Positions 52,929-61,144 of a stretch of 64,000 nt of DNA are shown here, in pieces. A model generated the notes under the pieces. That model saw only the letters and a program-made list of their open reading frames with translations. It had not been told where the DNA came from and did not search any database. Source of the stretch: CAJINA01 sp964636125. GTDB lineage: Bacteria > Desulfobacterota > Desulfobacteria > Desulfobacterales > CAJINA01. The translations under genes and the position numbers were made by a program. Numbering within the stretch: position 1 is the first letter of the stretch; every line of letters begins with the position of its first letter. Location: contig CAZWPX010000015.1 in assembly GCA_964636125.1 (NCBI GenBank), positions 1-64,000 of the forward strand. Direction: 5' to 3'.

Positions 52929-53393
52929 ATGGCCAATCTGCTGGATATGCATTTCAGGAAGACCGACCTTGCCTCTACGAACGAAATCACCTTTGATTCC
53001 GACATGCTCAAACTCCTCATGGCGATTGACGAGACGAAAACCGTCCGCCAGATTGCCGGTGCGCTGGCGTTGTCCCCCGCGGCTTTCAAACAAAGTTTCG
53101 TAAAGCTGGTAAAACTTAAACTGATCGAGCAAGTGGCCGACGCTGCCCCGACAACCTATGTCAGTGAAGGTTTCCTGGATAAAACCCGGGAGGTCCTCAT
53201 CGGGCTGACAGGCCCCCTGGGTGAAGTCCTGCTGGAAGAAACCGCCGAACAGATGAATCTGGAAATGAACCAAATCCCACAGGACAGACTGGGTGATTTT
53301 ATTTATAACCTTGCCAATCAGATGCCCGGTGAGAAGCAGAAAAACGAGTTCAGCACCGTTATGTTGAAAGAGATTAAGCTGCTGGGTGATTAA
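52929..53393 (+). CDS. Hypothetical protein in sensor cassette
   Basis: A 154-residue soluble protein. Residues about 25-70 (MLKLLMAIDETKTVRQIAGA, SPAAFKQSFVKLVKLKLIEQ) look like a winged helix of the kind that reads a single trans-acting signal. The C-terminal half (IGLTGPLGEVLLEETAEQMN, QDRLGDFIYNLANQM) resembles a short domain of unknown function found at the ends of some regulators, possibly DUF8082; that match is from memory. It lies 58 bases upstream of a secreted sensor-like gene on the same strand, and probably forms an operon with it and the HAMP protein. No DNA-binding basic recognition helix is obvious. Confidence 0.65.
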   Translation: MANLLDMHFRKTDLASTNEITFDSDMLKLLMAIDETKTVRQIAGALALSPAAFKQSFVKLVKLKLIEQVADAAPTTYVSEGFLDKTREVLIGLTGPLGEVLLEETAEQMNLEMNQIPQDRLGDFIYNLANQMPGEKQKNEFSTVMLKEIKLLGD

Positions 53394-53451
53394 CCCCAGA
53401 CCCTGACGGGCAGAGGCAAACAAAACGAAACACCAACGAAGGAGACACCCA

Positions 53452-54057
53452 TTGAACTCAGCGCCCCCCTTATACTTAAAGTGCCTCGGTTTCCTTTTTC
53501 TGCTTGCGGGCCTGGTCGCACCTGCCCTGCAGGCCCAGGAAAACCTGGCCGGTTTTGATCTCCAGGTGCTGACGATCGCCGAAAACTGCCGGAATGAAGT
53601 CCAGGCTGAGATGGAAAAACTGATCGCCTCCAACCGCCTCAATACCGCCCAGGTGTTTGATACCTTTTACATCCCGATTCCCAATACCAACCCCCAGAAA
53701 TTCCGGACAGCGTATGATAAAATGACCGATGAAGTCCTCAGGATCATACTGGACAAATACCTGGACATGGACAAGCGCATCTTATTTGTTGTCGCCGTCG
53801 ATCGCAACGGCTACCTGCCGACCCACAATACAAAATACTCCCGGCCGTTAACCGACGACGAAGATTTCAACACCAAGAACAACCGTACCAAAAGACTGTT
53901 CAACGACAGAACCGGGCTGGCCGCGGCCCGCAATACGGAACCGGTCCTGATCCAGAAATACAGCCGGGATACCGGAGAGCAGATGGCCGATCTCTCCGTA
54001 CCAATAAAGATTAAGGGTAAACACTGGGGGGCCCTGCGGATCGGATACAAACGCTGA
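53452..54057 (+). CDS. Secreted PDC/Cache-like sensor domain protein
   Basis: A 201-residue protein with a signal peptide (LGFLFLLAGLVAPALQA, cleavage near AQA). The rest is one extracytoplasmic sensor domain as found in methyl-accepting chemotaxis proteins: FVVAVDRNGYLPTHNTKYS, NNRTKRLFNDRTGLAAARNT, IQKYSRDTGEQMADLSVPI and GKHWGALRIGYK. There is no membrane anchor, HAMP or signalling domain, so it is presumably a periplasmic ligand-binding protein. The start is TTG at 53452 with GGAG seven bases upstream. The same domain recurs in the next gene. Confidence 0.8.
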   Translation: MNSAPPLYLKCLGFLFLLAGLVAPALQAQENLAGFDLQVLTIAENCRNEVQAEMEKLIASNRLNTAQVFDTFYIPIPNTNPQKFRTAYDKMTDEVLRIILDKYLDMDKRILFVVAVDRNGYLPTHNTKYSRPLTDDEDFNTKNNRTKRLFNDRTGLAAARNTEPVLIQKYSRDTGEQMADLSVPIKIKGKHWGALRIGYKR

Positions 54058-54139
54058 AGGCAAACCAGACAGATCTATCCAACCGGTTAAACTGATTCGA
54101 AAGACTCCGTGATAGTCTGAGAGAGAGAGGACACTGAAA

Positions 54140-55039
54140 ATGTTTAAATTTATTACAGGTAAAATTGGTGTAAAGGTATCATTGCTGGTCAATTTTTTTA
54201 TTCTGATCGTCATGTCCGCAGGAACCTATTTTCTTGTTACCCAGCAAAGCCTGAGCCTTGAAAGGGAACTGCTCAGCAGGGGAAAAATCCAGTCCATCGT
54301 CGGGGCCAAAATGATCGGCCAGATCATCGAGGAAGCGATTGACAACGGTGTCTTTTCTGTCAAAGATGCATTTGATACAGACTATGAGCTGATTGGCAAC
54401 TTCGAACCGCCCAAATACCACACCAAGTACGACTTTTACCTGGACAAAGCCATCCTCGGGCTGCAGGATGAATTTCTGTTGGACAAAAGTATCGTTTTCG
54501 CCGTGGCGGTTGATAAAAATGGCTACCTCCCCACCCACAACACCCGCTACCAAAAACCGATTACGGGCAACCCGGAACAGGACAAAGTCGGTAATCGCAC
54601 CAAACGGGTTTTCAATGACCCCGTGGGCCTGAAGGCCGCCCAGAACACCGCCAAAGGTCTGTTGCAGGTGTACCACCGTGATACCGGCGTAACCATGTGG
54701 GACGTCTCTTCGCCGATCTTTGTTAAGGGCAAGCACTGGGGCGGATTTCGCATCGGCCTCTCCCTTGAAGTGATCAACACGGCCAAGAAAAAACTGATGA
54801 ACACCCTGGTCACAATGATGGGTGGTATTTTGACACTTTCCCTGGTCCTGACCTTTATCTCGGTAAACCGCTCACTGGCGCCGCTTAGAAAACTGACCAT
54901 TGCGGCCACAGGTTTAGCCAGCGGCAAAAACCTGAAAGATGAAATTAGAGTCACTCGCCACGATGAAATCGGTAAACTCCAGGAAACCCTGGACCGCCTG
55001 CGGCTGAGTATGATCATCGCCTTAAAACGCAGAAAGTAA
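54140..55039 (+). CDS. Membrane PDC-HAMP sensor without output domain
   Basis: A 299-residue protein. Membrane segment 1 is VSLLVNFFILIVMSAGTYFL; residues about 35-210 form the periplasmic sensor with VAVDKNGYLPTHNTRYQ, NRTKRVFNDPVGLKAAQNT, VYHRDTGVTMWDVSSPIF and GKHWGGFRIGLSLE. Segment 2 is TMMGGILTLSLVLTFISV, followed by a HAMP domain (SLAPLRKLTIAATGLASGKN, DEIGKLQETLDRLRLSM). The protein ends ten residues later in a basic tail, RRK, with no kinase, cyclase or MCP domain. Sensor parts of this and the preceding protein share many positions, so they are likely duplicates of one domain. Confidence 0.82.
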   Translation: MFKFITGKIGVKVSLLVNFFILIVMSAGTYFLVTQQSLSLERELLSRGKIQSIVGAKMIGQIIEEAIDNGVFSVKDAFDTDYELIGNFEPPKYHTKYDFYLDKAILGLQDEFLLDKSIVFAVAVDKNGYLPTHNTRYQKPITGNPEQDKVGNRTKRVFNDPVGLKAAQNTAKGLLQVYHRDTGVTMWDVSSPIFVKGKHWGGFRIGLSLEVINTAKKKLMNTLVTMMGGILTLSLVLTFISVNRSLAPLRKLTIAATGLASGKNLKDEIRVTRHDEIGKLQETLDRLRLSMIIALKRRK

Positions 55040-55041
55040 TC

Positions 55042-55066
55042 ATAACCGGCGATTCCCGCCGGTTAT
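55042..55066 (+). terminator. Hairpin after the sensor gene
   Basis: A perfect 10-bp stem ataaccggcg/cgccggttat with a five-base loop begins three bases past the stop at 55039. A short t-run (atgccatttt) follows some way after, so termination is plausible but not textbook. Confidence 0.55.
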
Positions 55067-55089
55067 ATGCCATTTTAAGGGAACACCGC

Positions 55090-55128
55090 GACTCGAGACC
55101 TTTGAAATCCTTTCACAGGTCTTGAGTC
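55090..55128 (+). promoter_or_regulatory. Stem-loop in leader of the ACT protein gene
   Basis: gactcgagacct (55090-55101) pairs with aggtcttgagtc (55117-55128) with one G-U position and a 15-base loop. It ends four bases before the AGGAGG of the gene starting at 55147, close enough to affect ribosome access. Confidence 0.5.
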
Positions 55129-55146
55129 AGTTAGGAGGAAAAGATT

Positions 55147-55680
55147 ATGGGCAATAGTTATATTATGACTGCATTCGGCAAGGATCGACCGGGGATTGTG
55201 GCCGATGTTTCACAGGTTCTATATGAAAACGGGTGCAACCTTGAAGATTCAACCATGACGTTGCTGGCGGATGAATTTACCCTTATCCTGCTGTTCACGA
55301 CCGACGCAAACGGCAAGGGTAAGGATCAGCTTCAAAAAGAGTGCCGCCGCCTGGAACGCGAAAAAGGGGTGTCCGCCTTCCTGCGACCGGTAACGGCTGC
55401 CCAAGCCGTCGTCAATACAACCGGTTCCGATCGGACCCTTCATGTTGAAGGCATCGACCAGGCTGGTATCGTGTATAAAGTGAGCCGTTTTCTGGCGGAC
55501 AACAACCTGAATATCGTCGATCTGGTCTCCCGATTAACCCCTTCTCCCAACAGCGGAACTTCATTTTATGTTATGGATATCCACATCCAGGTGCCCGCCG
55601 AAGTGGATATGGATCAAATCACGACTGGGCTGGACCGGGTAGGTGAGGAGCTGAATGTGGATATAACCTTCACAGATTAG
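55147..55680 (+). CDS. GcvR-like ACT-domain protein
   Basis: A 177-residue protein with two ACT domains. The first is YIMTAFGKDRPGIVADVSQV, EDSTMTLLADEFTLILLFTT; the second is LHVEGIDQAGIVYKVSRFLA, NIVDLVSRLTPSP, FYVMDIHIQVPAE. The paired ACT layout matches GcvR, the glycine cleavage repressor partner, and similar small amino-acid sensors. No DNA-binding domain is present, so it would act by binding another protein or as a sensor. The start is well supported by AGGAGG eight bases upstream and preceded by a leader stem-loop. Confidence 0.85.
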   Translation: MGNSYIMTAFGKDRPGIVADVSQVLYENGCNLEDSTMTLLADEFTLILLFTTDANGKGKDQLQKECRRLEREKGVSAFLRPVTAAQAVVNTTGSDRTLHVEGIDQAGIVYKVSRFLADNNLNIVDLVSRLTPSPNSGTSFYVMDIHIQVPAEVDMDQITTGLDRVGEELNVDITFTD

Positions 55681-55717
55681 AGCCCCGACCCGGTGCGCAT
55701 GGGGCCCAGACAGCTCG

Positions 55718-56854
55718 CTATCCGGCCGGCCACTCGGCCAGTTTTTTCTCAATGACATCTACGAGATCAATCCGACCACGGGTTTTCAGCGGAACGATCA
55801 GCTCGCGGTAAAAATGCGCCCGGTGCCGGATGGTAATACTGAAGCTGTCCAGCAAATCCGGTGTCACCGGCTGCCCTTCAAATGAATTGATTTTTTCCAG
55901 GACACCAACCGCCTCGAGCCCCAGCATGGTGCGGACACATTTCTCACAGCGGCCGCAGTTCAGCCTTTTTTCCACATTCGCCAGGCATACCCGCAAGTTA
56001 TCCAGGGCCACGTCCCAATCTGCGATTGCGCGTATTTTGTCAATGCGGGATACTTCAACATCCCGGTGTCTGATTTTAAGGTCGTAGCTGGCATACTCCG
56101 GGTCCAGCAGGGGATGGGAGCCACAGGGCGCCAGGTTGGGTAAATCGTAGGAGGACCCAATATAGGCCAGGTTGATGCGCCCATCGAATGCATGGGCAAC
56201 CGCGGCCAGGACCGCCCCGAAAAACCGGGTCAGCCAGAGGTCCCGGTCATCACATAAATGCCGGATATTGGTATAAACAGGTATCAGGCTGACACCGGTA
56301 TCTGCGGCCACGGCCGCCATGGCCCTTTTGGCTCGTTCGAAGACATGGTACTTCATGCCCCGGGCCACAACTCCACCTATATCAAACCCGTGCACCAGCA
56401 AGCAATCCTTGATAAAACCGGGATGCGTCTTGGGATACCGTTGATGATTCAGACGCAGGGCGGCCAGCGAGTCTATACCCCCGGACATGAACAGGGCCGC
56501 CCGTCGGGCCTTTGAGGGGTAACGGGCGCCTGCCAGTTTCCCGGCCTCCAGGGCCAGGGGCCGCAGGCGGCCTCCCGACCAGGTCTGCAGGATCGCCATG
56601 GCGGTCCGCAGCCCTTCTGCCAGGGCCGGGCAGATGTCGGCCTCTAAATGGATGCGTTTTTCACCCAGGTGCATGGCCGGGATGAAACAGCCTGTCAAAA
56701 ACGCGTGCGGATGACAGTTGATATCTCCGGCGAACTCTTTTTCGGTCTCGATGTAGATCGTTTTCGGAGGCTGGTCGGCCTCCTCCCAGAGGACACGGGC
56801 TTCAGCACGCAGGTGCTCCCCGTCTTCCCTCAGCCTGAAATTCGAAAGTATCAT
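55718..56854 (-). CDS. PP-loop ATPase, QueC/asparagine-synthetase-like
   Basis: A 378-residue protein. The N-terminal 110 residues are a separate domain (ETEKEFAGDINCHPHAFLTG, FIPAMHLGEKRIHLEADICP). The PP-loop is AALFMSGGIDSLAALRLNHQ, where SGGxDS binds ATP pyrophosphate; LLVHGFDIGGV and LAYIGSSYDLPNLAPCGSHP follow. A Cys pair GRCEKCVRTM near residue 300 is typical of QueC-like enzymes and may bind zinc. Adenylation of a carboxylate is the expected chemistry; substrate unknown. It is the third gene of a minus-strand cassette, 31 bases after the RimK-like ligase gene. It is not a full QueC, and no queuosine genes are near. Confidence 0.78.
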   Translation of the reverse strand: MILSNFRLREDGEHLRAEARVLWEEADQPPKTIYIETEKEFAGDINCHPHAFLTGCFIPAMHLGEKRIHLEADICPALAEGLRTAMAILQTWSGGRLRPLALEAGKLAGARYPSKARRAALFMSGGIDSLAALRLNHQRYPKTHPGFIKDCLLVHGFDIGGVVARGMKYHVFERAKRAMAAVAADTGVSLIPVYTNIRHLCDDRDLWLTRFFGAVLAAVAHAFDGRINLAYIGSSYDLPNLAPCGSHPLLDPEYASYDLKIRHRDVEVSRIDKIRAIADWDVALDNLRVCLANVEKRLNCGRCEKCVRTMLGLEAVGVLEKINSFEGQPVTPDLLDSFSITIRHRAHFYRELIVPLKTRGRIDLVDVIEKKLAEWPAG

Positions 56855-56885
56855 ACCGCCTGCTTTTCTCTATGGTTGGCTATTT

Positions 56886-57782
56886 TTAGGTGTCAGGTTT
56901 GTTAGCGGCCCGCGTGCAGGCTTGGTCAATGATCATCCCGGCCACATCCAGCCCGGTGGCCTGCTCCAGGCCTTTAAACCCCGGCGAATAGTTGACCTCG
57001 ATCACATAAACACGATGGCTCTGCGCCTGGATCAAGTCCACCCCGGCTACATCCAGGCCCACCGCCCGGGCTGCGTCCAGGGCTGTCTGCGCTGCCCGGG
57101 GGGTCAATTCGTGGGCCTGACCGGTGGCGCCCAGATGAAAATTGGCCCTGAATTCACCGGCCGGCGGCAAGAGCCGCATGGCGCCGGCTATCTTCCCGCC
57201 AATCACCAGAACACGGATATCTTGACGCCCTGCAGTGGGAACGAATTTTTGCAGCAGCAAGCCCTGGGTCCTTTCCAGGTTTGCGGTGATCATGGCCTCC
57301 AGTACCCTGGCATTGCGTGCCAGGGCAACCCCGGCCCCCTGCCGGCCGTTGATCTGCTTGACAACCACCGGGTAGTCCAAAGGGTATTGCGCCGCTGCGG
57401 CCAGTCCGTCGGGGGCATTGATGAACAGTGTGTCCGGAACCGTTACCCCTGCCGCCGCAAGCGCCTGGAGTGTCAGAAATTGGTTGCGCGTCAGCCGGAT
57501 GGCCGCCAGGTCATTCACCAGGGGAATACCCATCCGGCCAAAATGGCTGATCAGCACCAGGCAGGACTGCCCGACCTGGGCGCCCTGACGCGGCAGGACC
57601 ACATCCGGTAATCCGGATGTGGCCGCCCCCCCGCTCAACCGGGCAGTATTCCCGACAACGGCCGGCCAGGTACTATAAGGATCGATCACCACGACCCGGT
57701 GCCCCCTGGATGCCGCGGCCTCCGCCAGACGCCGGGTGGGGTGATACGCCTTATCCCGGACTGATATAATACCGATTTTCAT
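56886..57782 (-). CDS. RimK-like ATP-grasp ligase
   Basis: A 298-residue ATP-grasp enzyme. The N-terminal pre-ATP-grasp part starts KIGIISVRDKAYHPTRRLAE. The ATP-grasp core has YPVVVKQINGRQGAGVALAR, LLLQKFVPTAGRQDIRVLVI and VAGVDLIQAQSHRVYVIEVN, with the metal-binding E and N of IEVNYSPGF. Such enzymes join an amino acid, often glutamate, to a carboxyl group through an acylphosphate. The gene is between the GNAT and the PP-loop genes on the same strand, 65 bases after the former. The acceptor is not known; RimK proper (ribosomal S6) is unlikely in this setting. Confidence 0.85.
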   Translation of the reverse strand: MKIGIISVRDKAYHPTRRLAEAAASRGHRVVVIDPYSTWPAVVGNTARLSGGAATSGLPDVVLPRQGAQVGQSCLVLISHFGRMGIPLVNDLAAIRLTRNQFLTLQALAAAGVTVPDTLFINAPDGLAAAAQYPLDYPVVVKQINGRQGAGVALARNARVLEAMITANLERTQGLLLQKFVPTAGRQDIRVLVIGGKIAGAMRLLPPAGEFRANFHLGATGQAHELTPRAAQTALDAARAVGLDVAGVDLIQAQSHRVYVIEVNYSPGFKGLEQATGLDVAGMIIDQACTRAANKPDT

Positions 57783-57847
57783 GGCTTTCTCCTGTGCGTA
57801 TGCAGGTCAGCTGCACAAGCATTCTCGTCAATGGGCCTGGTTTACAA

Positions 57848-59833
57848 TCACCCCAGCATCGATTCCGGAATCCATATCCCCACCTGCTTGCCAAGGCGTT
57901 CACTGTAATACCCGGCCACCTGTCGGGTATTGTTGCGCAGAGCCATTTTGCGGGCCGCCACGTTGTCGGCACTGATCACCGCAAAGACCTTGCGGCGGCC
58001 GGCTCTCGCTGTCAGCCCCCCGAGGAGTCTGGCACCAATGCCCAGCCCACGGTATTCGGGTCTTACCGAGGTATAGCCCCGCTCTACGTAATCAGTAAGA
58101 TCATGACCGGATTGCCGACTCACCGCTTTTATATACTCGGCCCGCGGCTGTTTTAAAGAGGAATTTCCTACGATCACACCATCTTCCAGGGCGTAGGCAA
58201 TGAGAAAGGCCCGTTGGAGATTTTGCCGCACAAGGGCCATGTTCACCGAACCGCCGGACTCCACCATCCGGCAGATCTCATCCAGGTACCCGGCGGGCAG
58301 CTGGGCTGGTTTTACATAGCAGTACTCGAGTTGCTGCCCCAGAGCATAAATTGGGTGGGCAGCATCACCAATACGCCAGTGCAGCACCTTTTGCAATCCG
58401 TAGCGGGCCAGATAGAGCAACAAGTAGGCCGGATCATTGAGTCCCTGCCAGAAGGGACGGCCCGAAAGTTTCTGAACCCGGGTGTACACGGCCAGAGCCG
58501 TCCGGGGGTCAGCAGGGAGATCGGCCAGCGTGCCGGGCGGCGGATGATGACTCCAGGAGTGCACGATGTTGGGATTCGCGGCCGCAAAACGGGTCAAGTC
58601 CTTAAAGGCATCATTGTCCGGTTGATCGGGTATCTCCAGGTGGTTCCAGACACCCGCGCGGGATGTCTGCCACAACACCTCTTTGAGTACAGCCGGAGAG
58701 CCTGTCGGCCTGTCCCACAGGATGAGTTTTACGCCGGCCTGGCCCAGGGCCTGGCTTGCCACTGTCCGCCAGGATTCATGCAGTTGTGCGCGCAAGCCCA
58801 GGCATAAATCCGGATTAGCCTCGAGCAGAGCCTTCTCACCACCGGTAAAGAGTTCCGGCAGACCCCGGGCAGCCGTGATCAAAAAGGCGTCCGGGCCGCA
58901 TGTTTCCCGGCAGGCGGCAAGGGCACGCCCGAAACCGTCCGTATAAGCGTCATGCGTGCCGGCGTCACCGGTGAGTTCCAGAAGTCGGACCACCGCAGGA
59001 GCCAGGCAGGCGTTAGGGCCGTGCTGATGACAAGGTGCGGCCTGACCATCGTCAGACGCTGTAGAAGATTTCATCAGAGCGGCCAGGGCATCGGCATCCA
59101 GCGTCGCCAGTAAGCTGTCGGCGAACGGTTCACAACCGGCCAGGTGCTCCGGAGCGCCCACCATGGCCACCGGGAGGCCCGGGGCCATTTTTTTGACCAT
59201 CACCGCCAGGGTAGCAGCCGCCGGCACCTGCCGATCATCAGCGATCCATAACAGCAGCAGCCGTAGCCCGGGTTGGCGCAGCCGGGGCGCCAGTCCGGCC
59301 CGGCAAAGGGGCCCAAAAGGGTTCGTCTCCTTATCTGCTACAAATGTTGACAGTCGGGACCGGTCGCCCACCGCCGGGTTGAAAAAGTCGCCCCACCGAA
59401 TCCGGGAGGGATAAAAGGCCAGGGAAACCATATCCAGCAAGTTATCGATCCTGCCTCGCATGGCCACACAACGCTCCGGCTGGTAGAATTGATCTCCCCT
59501 GAAAAAGGCCAGCGCATCGGCAGCCTTTTCAATCCGTGCTTCCCACCGCCGGCGATCGGCGGCCAGGTCCTTGAGCAGCAGCCGGGCATCCGGGTCAGAT
59601 GTGCCATAACCACCACGGGCGACCCGGCTGTCGATGGTATCCCATATCGCCTTAAGACCACCCGGACTAAAAAGCGTCCGCTCAAAAAAATCCAGGTTGG
59701 CATCATACTGGAAAATGGGCAGACTGCGGCCTGCAAGCGGTACGGTCATCCGCTCCGGGGTCCCCGGCGGAACAGAGGGTGCCGCTGGTGGTGGATACAC
59801 CATCAGGATATGGTCAGAATTCAAAGGTGTCAT
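57848..59833 (-). CDS. Large GNAT N-acetyltransferase with radical-SAM-like N-terminal scaffold
   Basis: A 661-residue protein. Residues about 1-430 have the layout of a B12-binding radical-SAM protein (an N-terminal region ending in VMVKKMAPGLPVAMVGAPEH, then a barrel-like stretch GVKLILWDRPTGSPAVLKEV). It lacks the Cx3Cx2C cluster motif, so it would be catalytically dead in that sense or have another role. Residues about 500-661 are a GNAT domain: AYALEDGVIVGNSSLKQPRA, SVRPEYRGLGIGARLLGGLT (acetyl-CoA loop) and VFAVISADNVAARKMALRNN. It would acetylate an amine. It is the first gene of a three-gene minus-strand unit with a RimK-like and a PP-loop enzyme. The scaffold reading is inference; the GNAT call is firm. 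Confidence 0.78.
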   Translation of the reverse strand: MTPLNSDHILMVYPPPAAPSVPPGTPERMTVPLAGRSLPIFQYDANLDFFERTLFSPGGLKAIWDTIDSRVARGGYGTSDPDARLLLKDLAADRRRWEARIEKAADALAFFRGDQFYQPERCVAMRGRIDNLLDMVSLAFYPSRIRWGDFFNPAVGDRSRLSTFVADKETNPFGPLCRAGLAPRLRQPGLRLLLLWIADDRQVPAAATLAVMVKKMAPGLPVAMVGAPEHLAGCEPFADSLLATLDADALAALMKSSTASDDGQAAPCHQHGPNACLAPAVVRLLELTGDAGTHDAYTDGFGRALAACRETCGPDAFLITAARGLPELFTGGEKALLEANPDLCLGLRAQLHESWRTVASQALGQAGVKLILWDRPTGSPAVLKEVLWQTSRAGVWNHLEIPDQPDNDAFKDLTRFAAANPNIVHSWSHHPPPGTLADLPADPRTALAVYTRVQKLSGRPFWQGLNDPAYLLLYLARYGLQKVLHWRIGDAAHPIYALGQQLEYCYVKPAQLPAGYLDEICRMVESGGSVNMALVRQNLQRAFLIAYALEDGVIVGNSSLKQPRAEYIKAVSRQSGHDLTDYVERGYTSVRPEYRGLGIGARLLGGLTARAGRRKVFAVISADNVAARKMALRNNTRQVAGYYSERLGKQVGIWIPESMLG

Positions 59834-59909
59834 AATCTATTCATTTGAAAATATGTCACTTTTGGGTTAATGGTAATAAGAAAATAATAAGGCCGTGTCA
59901 ATTCATATT
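59834..59909. promoter_or_regulatory. Short AT-rich divergent promoter region
   Basis: Seventy-six AT-rich bases separate the GNAT cassette (minus) from the solute-binding protein gene (plus). Promoters for both should be here, implying common regulation. No clear -35/-10 pair could be singled out. Confidence 0.45.
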
Positions 59910-61121
59910 ATGAAAACCAACATTCTGAAAATGCTGTGGATTGCCGTGGCGATCTGCCTTTCAGGGGCGCCTGTCACCTGGGCGGAGCGGCCGGTCAAGC
60001 TGGGTTTTGTCTACATCCTGTCCGGGGCGTTTGCCGCTTATGGGGAATCCGCCCGCCAGGGGGCCCTGCTGGCGGTGGACGCAATTAATCGCAGCGGCGG
60101 CATCAACGGCCGCCTGGTCGTCACCTGGTTTGAGAATTCCCGCAGCCGGGCAACGGTCGCCCAACAGGCAATTGAACGTTTGGTAAATGAAAAAGAGGTG
60201 GATTGCCTCATCGGAATTGACTCCAGCACCGTGGCCCAGCACATGGCCCCGGTTGTGGCAAAATTAAAAACGCCCCTGATCATTACCAACGCGGCCACGC
60301 CCGATGTCACCGGCCCCCTATGCAACCGCTATGTGTTCAGGATTTCTGCAAACCTCACCCAGAACATTAAAGGCGCAGTAGACCTGGCGGCCCGGTCCGG
60401 GGCCCGGAAATGGACAACAGTGGGCAAGCAACACACCTTCAGTTACCAGTCCTGGGAATTTTTCCAGAAATACCTGCCGGCCGCGCTTACCGTTGCTGCC
60501 GAAGAGGCTGTTTTTATCCCGTCCCGTACAAAAGATTTCACACCCTACCTTGAAAAGGTACTGAAATCCGGAGCCGACGGCATCCTGGTCACCCTCTGGG
60601 GCGGCTACCTGCAGCGTTTTGTCCGCCAGGCAGACGCCCTGGAACTATTGGACGGTCAGCGCCAGGTCCTGATGACCATGGGGGCCTCCCTGGACAGTCT
60701 CAGCGGCCTGGGCAACGACATGCCGGACGGCCTGTGGGTGGGTGTTCCCTACTGGTTTTTGGCCAATGAATCCAACCTCAACAAGCGTTTTGTTGCAAAC
60801 TACCGGGCCCGGTTTCAGGCCTACCCGACCCACCAGGCACACGGTGCTTACGGGGCGGTGTATGCCTTTAAGGCCGCAGCCGAAAAAGCCGGTTCCACCG
60901 AACCGGAAGCGGTTGTGACCGCCCTTTCAGGATTGACGCTGGAACTGCCGGGCGGCATGACGACCTTGCGCCGCTGGGACCACCAGGGGATGGCCGACCT
61001 GTGGTGGGGCCGGACCGCTGCGGACCCGGCTTACCCCTTCAAAGTCCTGGCCCCGCTCAAACGATTTGAAGGCCGGGATATCACCCGGCCGCCTGCTGAA
61101 ACCGGTTGCCAGCTCGAGTAA
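59910..61121 (+). CDS. ABC-type branched-chain amino acid-like solute-binding protein
   Basis: A 403-residue periplasmic-binding protein of the LivK type. The signal peptide is MLWIAVAICLSGAPVTWA. The mature part opens VKLGFVYILSGAFAAYGESA, the family hallmark, followed by GALLAVDAINRSGGINGRLV, CLIGIDSSTVAQHMAPVVAK and PLIITNAATPDVTGPLCNRY. No permease or ATPase genes accompany it, so it may act in sensing or in a lone uptake step. GTG 59895 is an alternative start; ATG 59910 gives a better signal peptide. The next gene starts 24 bases downstream, implying co-expression. Confidence 0.9.
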   Translation: MKTNILKMLWIAVAICLSGAPVTWAERPVKLGFVYILSGAFAAYGESARQGALLAVDAINRSGGINGRLVVTWFENSRSRATVAQQAIERLVNEKEVDCLIGIDSSTVAQHMAPVVAKLKTPLIITNAATPDVTGPLCNRYVFRISANLTQNIKGAVDLAARSGARKWTTVGKQHTFSYQSWEFFQKYLPAALTVAAEEAVFIPSRTKDFTPYLEKVLKSGADGILVTLWGGYLQRFVRQADALELLDGQRQVLMTMGASLDSLSGLGNDMPDGLWVGVPYWFLANESNLNKRFVANYRARFQAYPTHQAHGAYGAVYAFKAAAEKAGSTEPEAVVTALSGLTLELPGGMTTLRRWDHQGMADLWWGRTAADPAYPFKVLAPLKRFEGRDITRPPAETGCQLE

Positions 61122-61144
61122 ACTTCCCCGAGTTAAGGATTAGC

